A stretch of 64,000 nt of DNA from Gracilibacillus timonensis. Lineage in GTDB: Bacteria; Bacillota; Bacilli; Bacillales; Amphibacillaceae. A program made the position numbers and the translations under genes. This document shows positions 35,218 through 44,199 of this stretch, in pieces (within the stretch, counting starts at the first letter, position 1; the number at the start of each line of letters is the position of its first letter). The stretch lies in assembly GCF_900086715.1 (NCBI RefSeq), contig NZ_FLKH01000011.1, positions 372,001-436,000 on the forward strand. The letters are read 5' to 3'. The notes under the pieces were generated by a model. The model searched no databases and was not told the origin of the DNA. It worked only from the letters and a program-made list of their open reading frames with translations.

Positions 35218-36222
35218 ATGACTGTGACGATTAAGGATGTAGCTAAAAAAGCGAATGTATCCATTGCAACCGTTTCAAGAATCCTCAATCATAAGCCTGG
35301 ATTTTCGAAGGAAACGGAAGATAAAGTATTGCAGGTTATTGAAGAATTAGGATACTACCCCAATGGAGTGGCGCGTGGTTTAATTAGTAAACGAACTCAT
35401 ACTATCGGCGTTTTAGTACCGGCGATTTCCAGTATGTTAATGTCAGATTTTATTAGTGGCATGGAACAGGTCACTCATGCCTATGGATCAAGTGTTATCG
35501 TTTGCCACACAGAGCAACAAGGACAGAAAACAACCCAATATTTGCAATTATTACAAGAGAAGCAAGTAGATGGGATTGTATTTACAAGTGAAGTGTTATT
35601 GCAAGAGCATTATCAATTAATGAAGGACATGGGAAAACCAATCGTCCTTTTATCAACAGAATCATTCGATTTTCCTGTACCATATGTAAAGGTAGATGAC
35701 CGTCGGGCGGCTTATAGTGCAACCGAATATTTGATTCGAAAAGGCCACCAAAAAATAGGTATGGTCAGTGGTAGCAGGGAAGACAGTATTGCAGGTCAGC
35801 CGAGGATAGACGGTTTTATTGCAGCGATGAAAGATCATGATTTACCAGTAACAGAAACCTCTATTGTTCCCATTGGTTTTGCTTTTGAAGAAGGTGTCAA
35901 AGGATTTACCGAGTTAATCGGTCAATTCCCTGATATCACTGCTGTATTTGCGGCTAGTGACGAGGCAGCTTTAGGCGTGCTTTCTGCTGCTTATCAGATG
36001 AATATCAAGGTTCCTGAACAATTATCGGTGATTGGTTATGATAATCTTAGAATGGCTGAAATGAGTATACCGCCATTAACAACCGTAGCACAGCCTTCTG
36101 TGGAAATGGGGAAAAAGGCAGTTGAAATGATTTTTGACATGTTGGCTTCGGCTACAACAGTAGAAAGTCGCATCTTTCCACATACCATCATCGAAAGACA
36201 AAGTGTGCGAGCATTATCTTGA
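35218..36222 (+). CDS. LacI-family repressor of the alpha-glucoside operon
   Basis: 334 residues. The N-terminal HTH is VTIKDVAKKANVSIATVSRILN with the hinge helix NGVARGLISKRTHTIGVL. A periplasmic-binding-protein-like sensor domain follows, with DGIVFTSE, YVKVDDRRAAYSATEYLIRKGH and the C-terminal VIGYDNLRMAEMSIPPLTTV. GAAAGGGGG precedes ATG 35218. The operator copies on both sides point to control of itself and of the downstream transport-hydrolase operon, probably relieved by an imported sugar. Confidence 0.93.
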   Translation: MTVTIKDVAKKANVSIATVSRILNHKPGFSKETEDKVLQVIEELGYYPNGVARGLISKRTHTIGVLVPAISSMLMSDFISGMEQVTHAYGSSVIVCHTEQQGQKTTQYLQLLQEKQVDGIVFTSEVLLQEHYQLMKDMGKPIVLLSTESFDFPVPYVKVDDRRAAYSATEYLIRKGHQKIGMVSGSREDSIAGQPRIDGFIAAMKDHDLPVTETSIVPIGFAFEEGVKGFTELIGQFPDITAVFAASDEAALGVLSAAYQMNIKVPEQLSVIGYDNLRMAEMSIPPLTTVAQPSVEMGKKAVEMIFDMLASATTVESRIFPHTIIERQSVRALS

Positions 36223-36242
36223 AAGATGCATCTGTTTGATAC

Positions 36243-36273
36243 GTAAACGTTTACGTATGCAGTAAACGTTTAC
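36243..36273 (+). promoter_or_regulatory. Twin LacI-type operators before the sugar operon
   Basis: GTAAACGTTTAC at 36243-36254 and again at 36262-36273, centres 19 bp apart. They lie between the repressor stop and the binding-protein gene, so two repressor dimers could bind on nearly the same helix face. Confidence 0.88.
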
Positions 36274-36399
36274 GCTGAGGTGAAAAAATCCCGGCATGTT
36301 CATGTCTTGCGATCCATACTTTTTCGAGGTATTTATACCCTGATAGTGAGGATGATATAGATAGACATCAAGTAAATGAGATAGGATGGAGGATTTTAG

Positions 36400-37629
36400 A
36401 TGAAAAGGATAACGAAAGGACTAGCGGCTGCAGGAATCATGACCGCATTATTTTTAACAGGTTGCAGTAGCGGAGGCGATGATGGACAAGTAACAATTGA
36501 ATTATTCTCCAATAAATCGGAGAATTTTGATACGTACAATGGTTTAATTGAAGAGTTCGAGCGTCAGCACCCTGATATTAATGTAGAACTAGAAGCCCCG
36601 CCAGAGGCTGAGACCGTACTGAAAACCAGATTAGTAAAAGAAGATGTGCCAGATGTGATGTCGATAGGTGGAAATGCGACATATGGTGAACTGGCTCGTG
36701 CAGGGATTTTTCATGACTTTTCGGAGTCGGATGTGTTGGATAAGGTGCAGCCTTCTTACTTAGAAATGCTTGGGTTGTTAGTAGGATCAGAGGATGATGG
36801 TATATACGGTGTTCCCTACGCAACTAATGCAAATACCGTTATCTATAATAAGCAAAAAGTAGAGGAATTGGATATAGAGATTCCTCAAACATGGGATGAG
36901 TTTATCGCCGCATTAGAAACAGCAGAAGAAGCAGGTGAGTTGCCGATTAATTTCACTTTGCAAGAGGCGTGGACCGCGATGCCAATTTGGAATGGGATTG
37001 CAGGTAATGATGTATCGGAGGAATTTCCTGAGCTTAAGAATCAGGGGCAGGCTACCTTTGTCGAAGCATATGACAGGGTCGCTGATAAAATGTTGCAGCT
37101 GTTAGATTATGGTCGCGATGATAACTTTGGTATTGGTTATAACGATGGGAATAACAGTTTTGCTAATGGAGAAGGGGTCTTTTATATTCAAGGTAACTGG
37201 GCGATTCCGGATGTTTTAAGTGCCAATCCTGATGTGGAACTCGGTACCTTTGCGTTGCCGTCTAGTAATCAAGCGGAAGAAAATGATTTAGTTTCAGGTG
37301 TGGACGTTGCCTTGACGGTTAGTGAAGATACAGATCATAAAGAAGAGGCTTTAACGTTTATCAATTTTATGGCTGAACAGGAAATCGCTCAACGTTATAT
37401 CGATGAACAGAGCGCCTTTTCTGCCTTTCAGGGAGTGTTGCAGGAAGATCCAATATTTGATGGGATCAGAAGGAACTTTGAGGAAGATCGTTTGACTGGC
37501 TTTCCGGATCACTTTTATCCTGCAGGGTTATCTGCCGAAAATTTAATCCAAGGCTTTTTGATTGATAAAGATAAACAAACTGCACTACAAACATTAGATA
37601 ATGAATGGGACAAAGTCATTAATCGTTAA
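36400..37629 (+). CDS. Sugar ABC transporter binding lipoprotein
   Basis: 409 residues of the SBP_bac_1 (MalE-type) family. The signal peptide ends in a lipobox (FLTGC, Cys about 22). Typical motifs are VTIELFSNKSENFDTYNGLIEEFE, PDVMSIGGNATYGELARAG and VPYATNANTVIYNK (each read in parts). AGGATGGAGG precedes the ATG. It captures an oligosaccharide outside the membrane for the two permeases downstream. The alpha-glucosidase in the operon suggests isomaltose- or sucrose-like glucosides. No ATPase gene is present, so a shared MsmX-type ATPase elsewhere is expected. Confidence 0.92.
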   Translation: MKRITKGLAAAGIMTALFLTGCSSGGDDGQVTIELFSNKSENFDTYNGLIEEFERQHPDINVELEAPPEAETVLKTRLVKEDVPDVMSIGGNATYGELARAGIFHDFSESDVLDKVQPSYLEMLGLLVGSEDDGIYGVPYATNANTVIYNKQKVEELDIEIPQTWDEFIAALETAEEAGELPINFTLQEAWTAMPIWNGIAGNDVSEEFPELKNQGQATFVEAYDRVADKMLQLLDYGRDDNFGIGYNDGNNSFANGEGVFYIQGNWAIPDVLSANPDVELGTFALPSSNQAEENDLVSGVDVALTVSEDTDHKEEALTFINFMAEQEIAQRYIDEQSAFSAFQGVLQEDPIFDGIRRNFEEDRLTGFPDHFYPAGLSAENLIQGFLIDKDKQTALQTLDNEWDKVINR

Positions 37630-37683
37630 ATGGACGAGTTCCCTTAACAAATTATTAAATCAATATACAAAGGAGAGGTTATC

Positions 37684-38544
37684 GTGGCGAAAAAAAATCG
37701 CACCTATCTATTGATGGTTATTCCAGCCCTCGTCATCTTTTTCACCTTTCATACGTATCCCGTCTTAATGGGTATATTTTATAGTTTTACCGACTATGCA
37801 GGATATGGAGAGTGGGATTTTACAGGATTTAGCAACTATTTGAATGTGTTTCAGGACGGACGGGCTTTAAGCTCCTATGGCTTTACCTTTCAGTTTGCCA
37901 TCGCGTCTACCATTCTTGTCAACATTGTCAGTTTACTTATTGCATTAGGGTTGAACGCTAATATTAAATTTCGTAAGACCTTACGTGCAACTTACTTTAT
38001 CCCTTTTATATTAAGTGTGTTAATTGTAGGTTATATCTTTAAGTTTATGTTTACGCATTTACTGCCAGACTTGGGAGAAGCACTGGGGATTGGATTCCTA
38101 TCCTCTAATATTCTTGGTAATCCAGATTTGGCATGGCTTGGCGTTGTTGCTCTAGCGGTATGGCAGTCAGCTGCGTTTAACACATTGCTTTATTTAGCAG
38201 GTTTGTCAACGATTGATAATGAATTATATGAAGCGGCTAACATTGATGGAGCAGGACCATGGGCTAAGTTTTGGAAGATCACTTTTCCATTAATCGCGCC
38301 ATTTTTCACGATTAATATGGTGGTAGCGATGAAGAACTTCCTCATGGCATTTGATCAAGTAGTGGCCTTAACGAATGGTGGTCCTGGACAAGCGACAGAA
38401 TCGATATCCTTATTGATTTATCGTGGTGGTTTTGAAGGCGGCGAGTTTGCCTATCAATCAGCCAATGCCGTGATCTACTTTATCGTGATCGTTGTCATTT
38501 CAATCTTTCAACTACGAGTACTTGAACGAAGAGAGGTGAAGTAA
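37684..38544 (+). CDS. Sugar ABC transporter permease (MalF type)
   Basis: 286 residues, six membrane helices. The EAA loop that contacts the ATPase is YEAANIDGAGPWAKFWKITFP near residues 181-201, and the family motif FLMAFDQVVALTNGGPGQATES follows. The start is GTG 37684 with GGAGAGG upstream. It is one half of the membrane channel. Confidence 0.94.
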   Translation: MAKKNRTYLLMVIPALVIFFTFHTYPVLMGIFYSFTDYAGYGEWDFTGFSNYLNVFQDGRALSSYGFTFQFAIASTILVNIVSLLIALGLNANIKFRKTLRATYFIPFILSVLIVGYIFKFMFTHLLPDLGEALGIGFLSSNILGNPDLAWLGVVALAVWQSAAFNTLLYLAGLSTIDNELYEAANIDGAGPWAKFWKITFPLIAPFFTINMVVAMKNFLMAFDQVVALTNGGPGQATESISLLIYRGGFEGGEFAYQSANAVIYFIVIVVISIFQLRVLERREVK

Positions 38545-38545
38545 C

Positions 38546-39364
38546 ATGATGGGAAAAACAAATTGGAAGGTAACCACTTTATTAATACTTGGTTCGATTT
38601 TTATCTTCTTTCCATTGTATTTAACGATAACCATCGCATTTAAAACACCCGAAGAAATGTCAGGCAACTTGTTAGCTTTGCCGCAATCTTGGTCGTTTGA
38701 TAATTTTGCAACAGCGATTGAGATGACCAATTTCTTTCGTGCATTAGGAAACAGTTTGACCGTTACCGTAATTACCGTGGTGCTTGTGTTGTTAACACAT
38801 TCCTTGGTCGCTTATGCGATTGCACGAAATATGCACAAGAAGTTTTATAAGTTTCTCTATTTCTATTTTATCAGTGCCATGTTTATTCCGTTTCCGATTA
38901 TCATGTTACCGATTGTGAAACAAACCAGTATACTGGGGCTCGATAATTTGCTCGGATTGGCATTTCTTAATGTAGTAATGCAGCTTGCCTTCAACGTGTT
39001 TGTTTATGTTGGCTTTCTTAAGACAATACCAACGCAGCTAGAGGAAGCAGCAACCATCGATGGGGCAAGTACTTGGCAGACTTTCTGGAGAATCATTTTT
39101 CCGCTAATGAAACCGATGCATGCGACAGTCGCCATTCTGACAGCTTTATTTGCTTGGAATGACTTTATGCTTCCGTTGGTTATCTTAAGTGATACGAGTC
39201 AGCATACATTACCGTTAGTACAATATGCTTTCCAAGGGCAGTTCAGTACCGATTATAACTTGGCTTTTGCTTCATACTTGATGGCGATGCTGCCAATGAT
39301 TATTGTCTATATCTTTGCGCAAAAATGGATTATCGGTGGTGTAATGAGGGGATCACTTAAATAA
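38546..39364 (+). CDS. Sugar ABC transporter permease (MalG type)
   Basis: 272 residues, six membrane helices, with the EAA loop LEEAATIDGASTWQTFWRIIFPL near residues 173-195. The C-terminus QKWIIGGVMRGSLK is typical of MalG-type subunits. It starts one base after the MalF-type stop codon, so it is coupled to it. An alternative ATG at 38549 would remove one residue. Confidence 0.94.
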   Translation: MMGKTNWKVTTLLILGSIFIFFPLYLTITIAFKTPEEMSGNLLALPQSWSFDNFATAIEMTNFFRALGNSLTVTVITVVLVLLTHSLVAYAIARNMHKKFYKFLYFYFISAMFIPFPIIMLPIVKQTSILGLDNLLGLAFLNVVMQLAFNVFVYVGFLKTIPTQLEEAATIDGASTWQTFWRIIFPLMKPMHATVAILTALFAWNDFMLPLVILSDTSQHTLPLVQYAFQGQFSTDYNLAFASYLMAMLPMIIVYIFAQKWIIGGVMRGSLK

Positions 39365-39460
39365 AGCATGAAGATTTTTAAAGCATCTTCCGCACTTTTA
39401 TTTGGAAGTGCCAGCACCTATAATAGAAATAGATAGCTTACAAATGGAGGAAGATGTTAG

Positions 39461-40780
39461 ATGGACATGACGGAACTATTTTCATTAGAAGCAAAACTAC
39501 AACGTTATTTAGAGGTAGAAGCTGCCTTAGCTTCGACACAAGCTGAACTAAAACTTATTCCTGAGACCGCAGCACAAAAAATCAGGCAATCCGCTGATGT
39601 GTCGTTGCTGGATTTGGAGAAAATCAAAGACGGTCAAGAAAGAACCAGCCATTTTATGGTGCCAGTGATCGAGGAATTCGCTCGTGTGGTTGGCGATCCT
39701 GAGGGAGGTTATGTCCATTGGGGAGCCACCACGCAAAACATCGAACAAACTGGTGATGTATTAGGCATGAAATATGCTGTGCACCAATTAGTGAAGCAAT
39801 TAGTTGCTGTTGCGGGAGACATGGCGCAGCTGGCAGACAAGCATGCCGATACGATCATGGCAGGCAGAACACATCAGCAGCAAGCCGTACCGATTACGTT
39901 TGGCTTTAAGGTGGCGACATGGATAGATCCTTTATTGCGGCATATGGAACGCTTGGAACAATTACAGCCAAGGTTATTTCAATCGATGACTGGTGGAGCA
40001 GTAGGGAATTTTGCCAGCTTAGGAGAGGTAGGACCTGCTGTTCAATCTGGTGTTGCCGAAAAATTGGGACTTTCACCGATGGCGGTGCCAGCTAGAAATA
40101 TTGTTGATCATTTTACCGAATATGTACTGTTGCTAGGCATGGTATCATCGACTTTTGCTTCGATCGCTGAGGAGATTTCACGGTTAATGGCAAATGAGTT
40201 TGGCGAAGTCAGTGAGAGCTTACCAGCAGGAGATGTGGGAAGTTCAACGATGCCTCAGAAACGCAATGCTAAGCGTTGTATGGATATTGTCACAAAAGCA
40301 GCACAAGTAAGGGCGCTAGTACCTACATCATTGGAGGCGATGATCCAATCTCATGAAGTCGATGGTACACGTTCGGCAATGTTGAATCAGGCGATCGAGC
40401 AATCAACTATTTTATCAAGTGAGATTTATCAAGCCATGCATATAGTGCTTCAAGACTTGGAGGTTTATCCAAAGCGAATGAGAACCAATCTGGATCTTAC
40501 CAAAGGGTTAATTAATGCAGAGGCGGTTATGATGGAACTGGCGGAAACGATGGGGCGTCAACATGCCCATGCGATTGTTCATGACGCGGCCCATCAAGTT
40601 GCTGCTAGTGAAGGCGAGCTCACTTTTTATCAAGTATTGCTGGCGAATTCACAAATTGACTATTACTTTAGCAAAGAGGAATTAAAGACATTGCTTGATC
40701 CAGCTACCCATACGGGTTTGAGTACACAATTAGCTAGAGAAGCAAGTAAACGTGCCAGCAGTATAGCGAATAATAAGTAA
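39461..40780 (+). CDS. Fumarase/aspartase/ASL-superfamily lyase
   Basis: 439 residues of the class-II fumarase/adenylosuccinate lyase superfamily. The mobile-loop signature is GSSTMPQKRNAKRCMD near residue 265, the acid/base region is MAGRTHQQQAVPITFG near residue 132, and HWGATTQNIEQTGD lies near residue 86. A C-terminal ADSL_C-like part is included. ATG 39461 follows GGAGGAAG. Relatives act as adenylosuccinate lyase, carboxymuconate cycloisomerase or unassigned lyases. It does not look like the housekeeping PurB because of its place inside a sugar operon. Its role there is not clear. Confidence 0.85.
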   Translation: MDMTELFSLEAKLQRYLEVEAALASTQAELKLIPETAAQKIRQSADVSLLDLEKIKDGQERTSHFMVPVIEEFARVVGDPEGGYVHWGATTQNIEQTGDVLGMKYAVHQLVKQLVAVAGDMAQLADKHADTIMAGRTHQQQAVPITFGFKVATWIDPLLRHMERLEQLQPRLFQSMTGGAVGNFASLGEVGPAVQSGVAEKLGLSPMAVPARNIVDHFTEYVLLLGMVSSTFASIAEEISRLMANEFGEVSESLPAGDVGSSTMPQKRNAKRCMDIVTKAAQVRALVPTSLEAMIQSHEVDGTRSAMLNQAIEQSTILSSEIYQAMHIVLQDLEVYPKRMRTNLDLTKGLINAEAVMMELAETMGRQHAHAIVHDAAHQVAASEGELTFYQVLLANSQIDYYFSKEELKTLLDPATHTGLSTQLAREASKRASSIANNK

Positions 40781-40798
40781 AAAATGGAGGAGATAGAG

Positions 40799-42481
40799 AT
40801 GAAACAAGCATGGTGGAAAGAAAGCGTCGTGTATCAGATTTATCCTCGTAGTTTTAATGACAGCAACGGTGATGGCATTGGAGATATTCCCGGTATTACG
40901 GAAAAACTGGATTATCTCCAAGACTTAGGAGTGGACGTGATTTGGCTGTCCCCTGTCTACCAATCACCAAATGATGATAATGGTTATGATATTGCGGATT
41001 ATCAAGCGATTATGGACGAATTTGGCACAATGGCCGATTGGGAAGAAATGTTGGCAGGGATTCATCAGCGAGATATGAAATTAATGATGGATCTAGTGGT
41101 TAATCATTCTTCTGATGAGCACCGCTGGTTTCAGGAAGCAAAGAAAGCAAAGGATAATCCATATCGAGATTATTATATCTGGCGTTCTGGCAAAGATGGT
41201 GGAGCACCGAACAATTGGGAATCCTTTTTTAGTGGTTCCACATGGGAATACGATGAAGCAAGCGAAGAATATTTTTTACACCTATTTAGTAAAAAACAGC
41301 CCGATCTGAACTGGGAAAATCCACGCCTTCGCGAAGAAATATACCAGATGATGCGCTGGTGGATGGATAAAGGGGTAGACGGCTTCCGCATGGACGTCAT
41401 TAATCTGATTTCGAAGGTGCCAGGATTGCCAGATGGTGCTAAACCGGAGGGGCATAAGTATGGAGATGGTTCACCGTACTATATGAACGGTCCGCGTGTG
41501 CATGAATTTTTACATGAAATGAATCAAGAGGCCTTGTCTAAATATGATGTGATGACAGTTGGGGAAACACCGGGTGTTAATGTAGAAGAAGCCAAAAAAT
41601 ACACCAATCCAGAACGGGAAGAACTGCAAATGGTCTTTCAATTCGAACATATGGATCTCGATTCCGGTCCAGAAGGGAAATGGGATTTGCGTCCCTTGCA
41701 GTTACGTGACCTAAAGGACAGTATTTCAAAATGGCAAAATGGGCTTCATGGTGTTGGCTGGAATAGTCTCTACTTAAATAATCATGATCAGCCTCGCGTC
41801 GTTTCACGCTGGGGAGATGATCAGATATACCGCGTCGAATCCGCGAAGATGCTCGGAACCTTTTTGCATATGCTGCAAGGGACACCTTATATTTATCAAG
41901 GGGAAGAAATCGGGATGACCAATGTCCGCTTTGATTCGATTGACGACTATCAGGATATCGAAATCTTGAACATGTACAAGGATAAAGTAATCGAAGGGGA
42001 TGCAGACCCTGATCAGGTGATGGAATCGATTTATGTTAAAGGGAGAGATAATGCTCGAACCCCTTTCCAGTGGGATGATTCCGCAAATGCTGGTTTTACA
42101 GATGGCACACCATGGCTGAAGGTGAACGGTAATTATCCAGAAATTAATGCCAAGCAAGCAGTCGACGATGAACAATCTATTTACCATTATTACCGTCAGT
42201 TGATCCAATTACGCAAGACGCACCCGATTATTGTTTATGGAGAGTATCAGCTGATTTTGGATGATCATGAGCAGATCTATGCTTATCTGCGTCATGATGA
42301 GGGGGAAAAACTGCTGGTAATCACCAACTTTAGTGATCAATCCGTTGATTTCCAATTACCAAGTGATGTGTCCTTTCAAGCAGAGGAGCTGCTGATTAGT
42401 AATTATGATCAGACAGCCGCTGATTCATTGCCAGCCTTTACATTAAAACCGTATGAGGCAAGGGTTTATAAAGGGGTTTAA
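40799..42481 (+). CDS. GH13 alpha-glucosidase, oligo-1,6-glucosidase type
   Basis: 560 residues, family GH13 subfamily 31 by pattern. The nucleophile is Asp199 in GFRMDVIN, the acid/base Glu256 in VGETPG and the stabiliser Asp330 in LNNHDQPR. Val200 after the nucleophile is the residue found in alpha-1,6-specific enzymes (oligo-1,6-glucosidase), while alpha-1,4-specific ones have Ala. No signal peptide, so it hydrolyses imported isomaltose-like sugars in the cytoplasm. ATG 40799 was preferred to 40784 because GGAGGAG lies between them. Last gene of the LacI-regulated operon, with a terminator directly after it. Confidence 0.94.
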   Translation: MKQAWWKESVVYQIYPRSFNDSNGDGIGDIPGITEKLDYLQDLGVDVIWLSPVYQSPNDDNGYDIADYQAIMDEFGTMADWEEMLAGIHQRDMKLMMDLVVNHSSDEHRWFQEAKKAKDNPYRDYYIWRSGKDGGAPNNWESFFSGSTWEYDEASEEYFLHLFSKKQPDLNWENPRLREEIYQMMRWWMDKGVDGFRMDVINLISKVPGLPDGAKPEGHKYGDGSPYYMNGPRVHEFLHEMNQEALSKYDVMTVGETPGVNVEEAKKYTNPEREELQMVFQFEHMDLDSGPEGKWDLRPLQLRDLKDSISKWQNGLHGVGWNSLYLNNHDQPRVVSRWGDDQIYRVESAKMLGTFLHMLQGTPYIYQGEEIGMTNVRFDSIDDYQDIEILNMYKDKVIEGDADPDQVMESIYVKGRDNARTPFQWDDSANAGFTDGTPWLKVNGNYPEINAKQAVDDEQSIYHYYRQLIQLRKTHPIIVYGEYQLILDDHEQIYAYLRHDEGEKLLVITNFSDQSVDFQLPSDVSFQAEELLISNYDQTAADSLPAFTLKPYEARVYKGV

Positions 42482-42485
42482 TGGA

Positions 42486-42528
42486 AACGGCAGGAGGTGG
42501 CGAGGCCATCTTCTGCCGTTTTATATTT
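42486..42528 (+). terminator. Terminator of the alpha-glucoside operon
   Basis: A 16-bp stem, AACGGCAGGAGGTGGC against GCCATCTTCTGCCGTT with two G-U pairs, has a 3-base loop and a TTATATTT tail. Confidence 0.85.
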
Positions 42529-42712
42529 AGCTTGATTCCCTTTTCTTGAGTATGGCGTTAAAGACAAAGAAAATAAGTAATGGGATAGCTAGTAGTATAT
42601 TGACATCATAAGAAATCGAAGTGAAAGAGGGCAAAGCTAAACATAATATCATGATGATAGTAATGATCAATTTGAGAATAAGGAATTTTCCTGTATAATT
42701 TTGTCTCATCAT
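42527..42712 (-). CDS. Small two-helix membrane protein, 61 residues
   Basis: Two hydrophobic segments (about residues 10-30 and 35-54) and a short basic end (KKRESS). AAAGGGA lies upstream. No family is recognised. The protein encoded at 59508-59693 has the same length and layout but little obvious sequence identity. Confidence 0.5.
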   Translation of the reverse strand: MMRQNYTGKFLILKLIITIIMILCLALPSFTSISYDVNILLAIPLLIFFVFNAILKKRESS

Positions 42713-42851
42713 TCATCTGTCCCTTTCTTTCTGGAGAGTAAATTGGACTGCCATTTGAGCATGAAGCTTATTCCCTTATACACATGATCATTTCATTGTG
42801 ATATAATTTCCAGTACGAGATGATTAGCAATTGAACAGGGAGGGAGTAGTT

Positions 42852-42989
42852 CTGCTATTAACGCTTATCATTATTTTAATTGTACTTTTCTTATCCACCA
42901 GTATTATTGAAAAAAGGTTACAAACGATGGAAAAACAAAATAATCAAATAATCGATTTATTAAAAGAATGGAACGATAAGGATAGTTAA
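42852..42989 (+). CDS. Small membrane-anchored coiled-coil protein, 45 residues
   Basis: Reads LLLTLIIILIVLFLSTSIIEKR, followed by LQTMEKQNNQIIDLLKEWND: one membrane helix and then an amphipathic coil. The frame is behind an AGGGAGGGAG ribosome binding site, and the only suitably placed start is CTG 42852. This topology (short transmembrane segment, then EKRLxxMExQN) is common among tiny Bacillaceae proteins of unknown role. Confidence 0.55.
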   Translation: MLLTLIIILIVLFLSTSIIEKRLQTMEKQNNQIIDLLKEWNDKDS

Positions 42990-43075
42990 AACGGAAGGGA
43001 AGCTGGTATCTAACCCTTTTTATTCTTCTAAATGCATGGAACAACAACAGATTTAGTGTTTGGAAATTATGCCAA

Positions 43076-43120
43076 CCCAAGAACTTGGCAAAAGCCTGCC
43101 TTTGTTTTCACCTCTTGTTT
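43076..43120 (-). pseudogene. Degenerate fragment of a DUF4269 C-terminus
   Basis: The minus strand reads QEVKTKAGFCQVLGL-like codons, matching KEQGVKTEPAFCQILEL of the DUF4269 remnant at 43673-44199. It is a second, more decayed copy of the same 45-bp stretch, on the other side of the small hairpin-rich gene. Confidence 0.55.
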
Positions 43121-43198
43121 TTAATTTTTTATGTTAAAATATAATAGTACATAACGAATTTGTTAATGTACAGGCTTCCCTGGAGGGAGGTGAAACCG

Positions 43199-43339
43199 AT
43201 GTCATCTCGCAAACAAAAAAAGAAACAGGAGCGACAATCAGATAGAGTAGCTACAGCGAACCACCTAACGATCATCGTTAGTGTTGTAGCAAACAGTATA
43301 AAAACTGTTTATTACTTTATCAAAACCTTGCTCTTATAA
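43199..43339 (+). CDS. 46-residue basic/hydrophobic peptide in a hairpin-rich RNA
   Basis: ATG 43199 follows GGAGGGAGGTG, an extremely strong ribosome binding site that can itself pair with CTTCCC upstream. The peptide starts MSSRKQKKKQERQ and ends in a hydrophobic helix (LTIIVSVVANSIKTVYYFIKTLLL, residues 23-46). The coding part contains two hairpins (CTAACGATCATCGTTAG; AAACAGT...ACTGTTT), and two terminators follow. A TATAAT lies at 43138-43145. The architecture resembles type I toxins of Gram-positives. No antisense RNA promoter was demonstrated. Confidence 0.5.
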   Translation: MSSRKQKKKQERQSDRVATANHLTIIVSVVANSIKTVYYFIKTLLL

Positions 43340-43345
43340 TGTTTC

Positions 43346-43372
43346 CCACCTTCGTTATGAAGGTGGTCTTTT
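43346..43372 (+). terminator. Terminator of the 46-residue peptide gene
   Basis: CCACCTTC pairs with GAAGGTGG over a 5-base loop, followed by TCTTTT. Confidence 0.75.
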
Positions 43373-43384
43373 CTATAAAGAAAG

Positions 43385-43418
43385 AAAAAGAAGTTGGGAA
43401 CCACTCCAACTTCTTTTT
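43385..43418. terminator. Strong bidirectional terminator
   Basis: AAAAAGAAGTTGG pairs with CCAACTTCTTTTT over an 8-base loop. With A on one side and T on the other it can stop transcription from both strands, including an antisense transcript. Confidence 0.8.
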
Positions 43419-43672
43419 ACCAATGTCATCTCGCAATTAATTTACACCTTTAGTTTAAGCTAATATTGTTTTTCTGTCAATAAAAGAAGAGGTACCTGCT
43501 TTTCATTACGGATAATATTCACCGCAATAGCAATGTCCTAGTTACAATAAAACTAAAATAAAGGTAGTCATATCTTGTCCTTATAATAGGAAAAATATTC
43601 TTTAAAAACAGGAAAAATCTTTGATGCAGCGTTTCCATTGCAGGATAACGGTATGGTGTATACGATAGTCAA

Positions 43673-44199
43673 TCAACTATTGAAGATAATCCCTTCTGCT
43701 AACCCATATTCAATCAATGCCTGATAGGGATCGCCTGGTAATTCAAGGATTTGGCAAAAAGCTGGCTCGGTTTTCACCCCTTGTTCTTTTAGAGCGTTGG
43801 ATGCTGATCAAGCAGATGTTTTTCAATCACCATATGGCGATATGCATGCTGTTGCTGAACGGGTTGCTGTTGGCCAAACAATTCAACATCAAACCCTTGA
43901 TAACGAAAGTTTGCTTTGGTCACATATTTTCCACGAATAGGGGTTCCTTTGATGGTGAAAAATATTTGATCGCTATATAATGCCTTTATTTTTGCTGCGA
44001 AAAGGGGATGATCATGTACTTCCATGATGATATCAATGTCCGAACTAGCGATGTCAATGCCAATGGGAATTGTTCCGCATAAGGCTGGCTGATATTCCCG
44101 CAACGCCTCCAGCAATTGTAGCCGTTGAATGGCTTGGTGAGCCTGTTGTTGTCTGGTGTTGCCATTTTGTAAATAGTCTATTGCTTCGAACATGTGCAT
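43673..44199 (-). pseudogene. DUF4269 nucleotidyltransferase-like gene, frameshifted
   Basis: ATG 44199 opens 136 codons with the DUF4269 core: CGTIPIGIDIASSDIDIIMEVHD, then FDVELFGQQQPVQQQHAYRHMVIEKHLL. The frame then stops (TAA near 43787-43789). The expected C-terminus, LKEQGVKTEPAFCQILELPGDPYQALIEYG, is present but in another frame down to TGA 43673-43675. A short deletion around 43790 explains both the shift and the missing residues between them. AGGAGGAG lies before the ATG. DUF4269 proteins are predicted nucleotidyltransferases of unknown role. Confidence 0.8.

Noticed and set aside
43717-43980. 87-codon plus-strand frame opposite the DUF4269 gene
   Set aside because: The minus strand has clear DUF4269 motifs; the plus frame has none.
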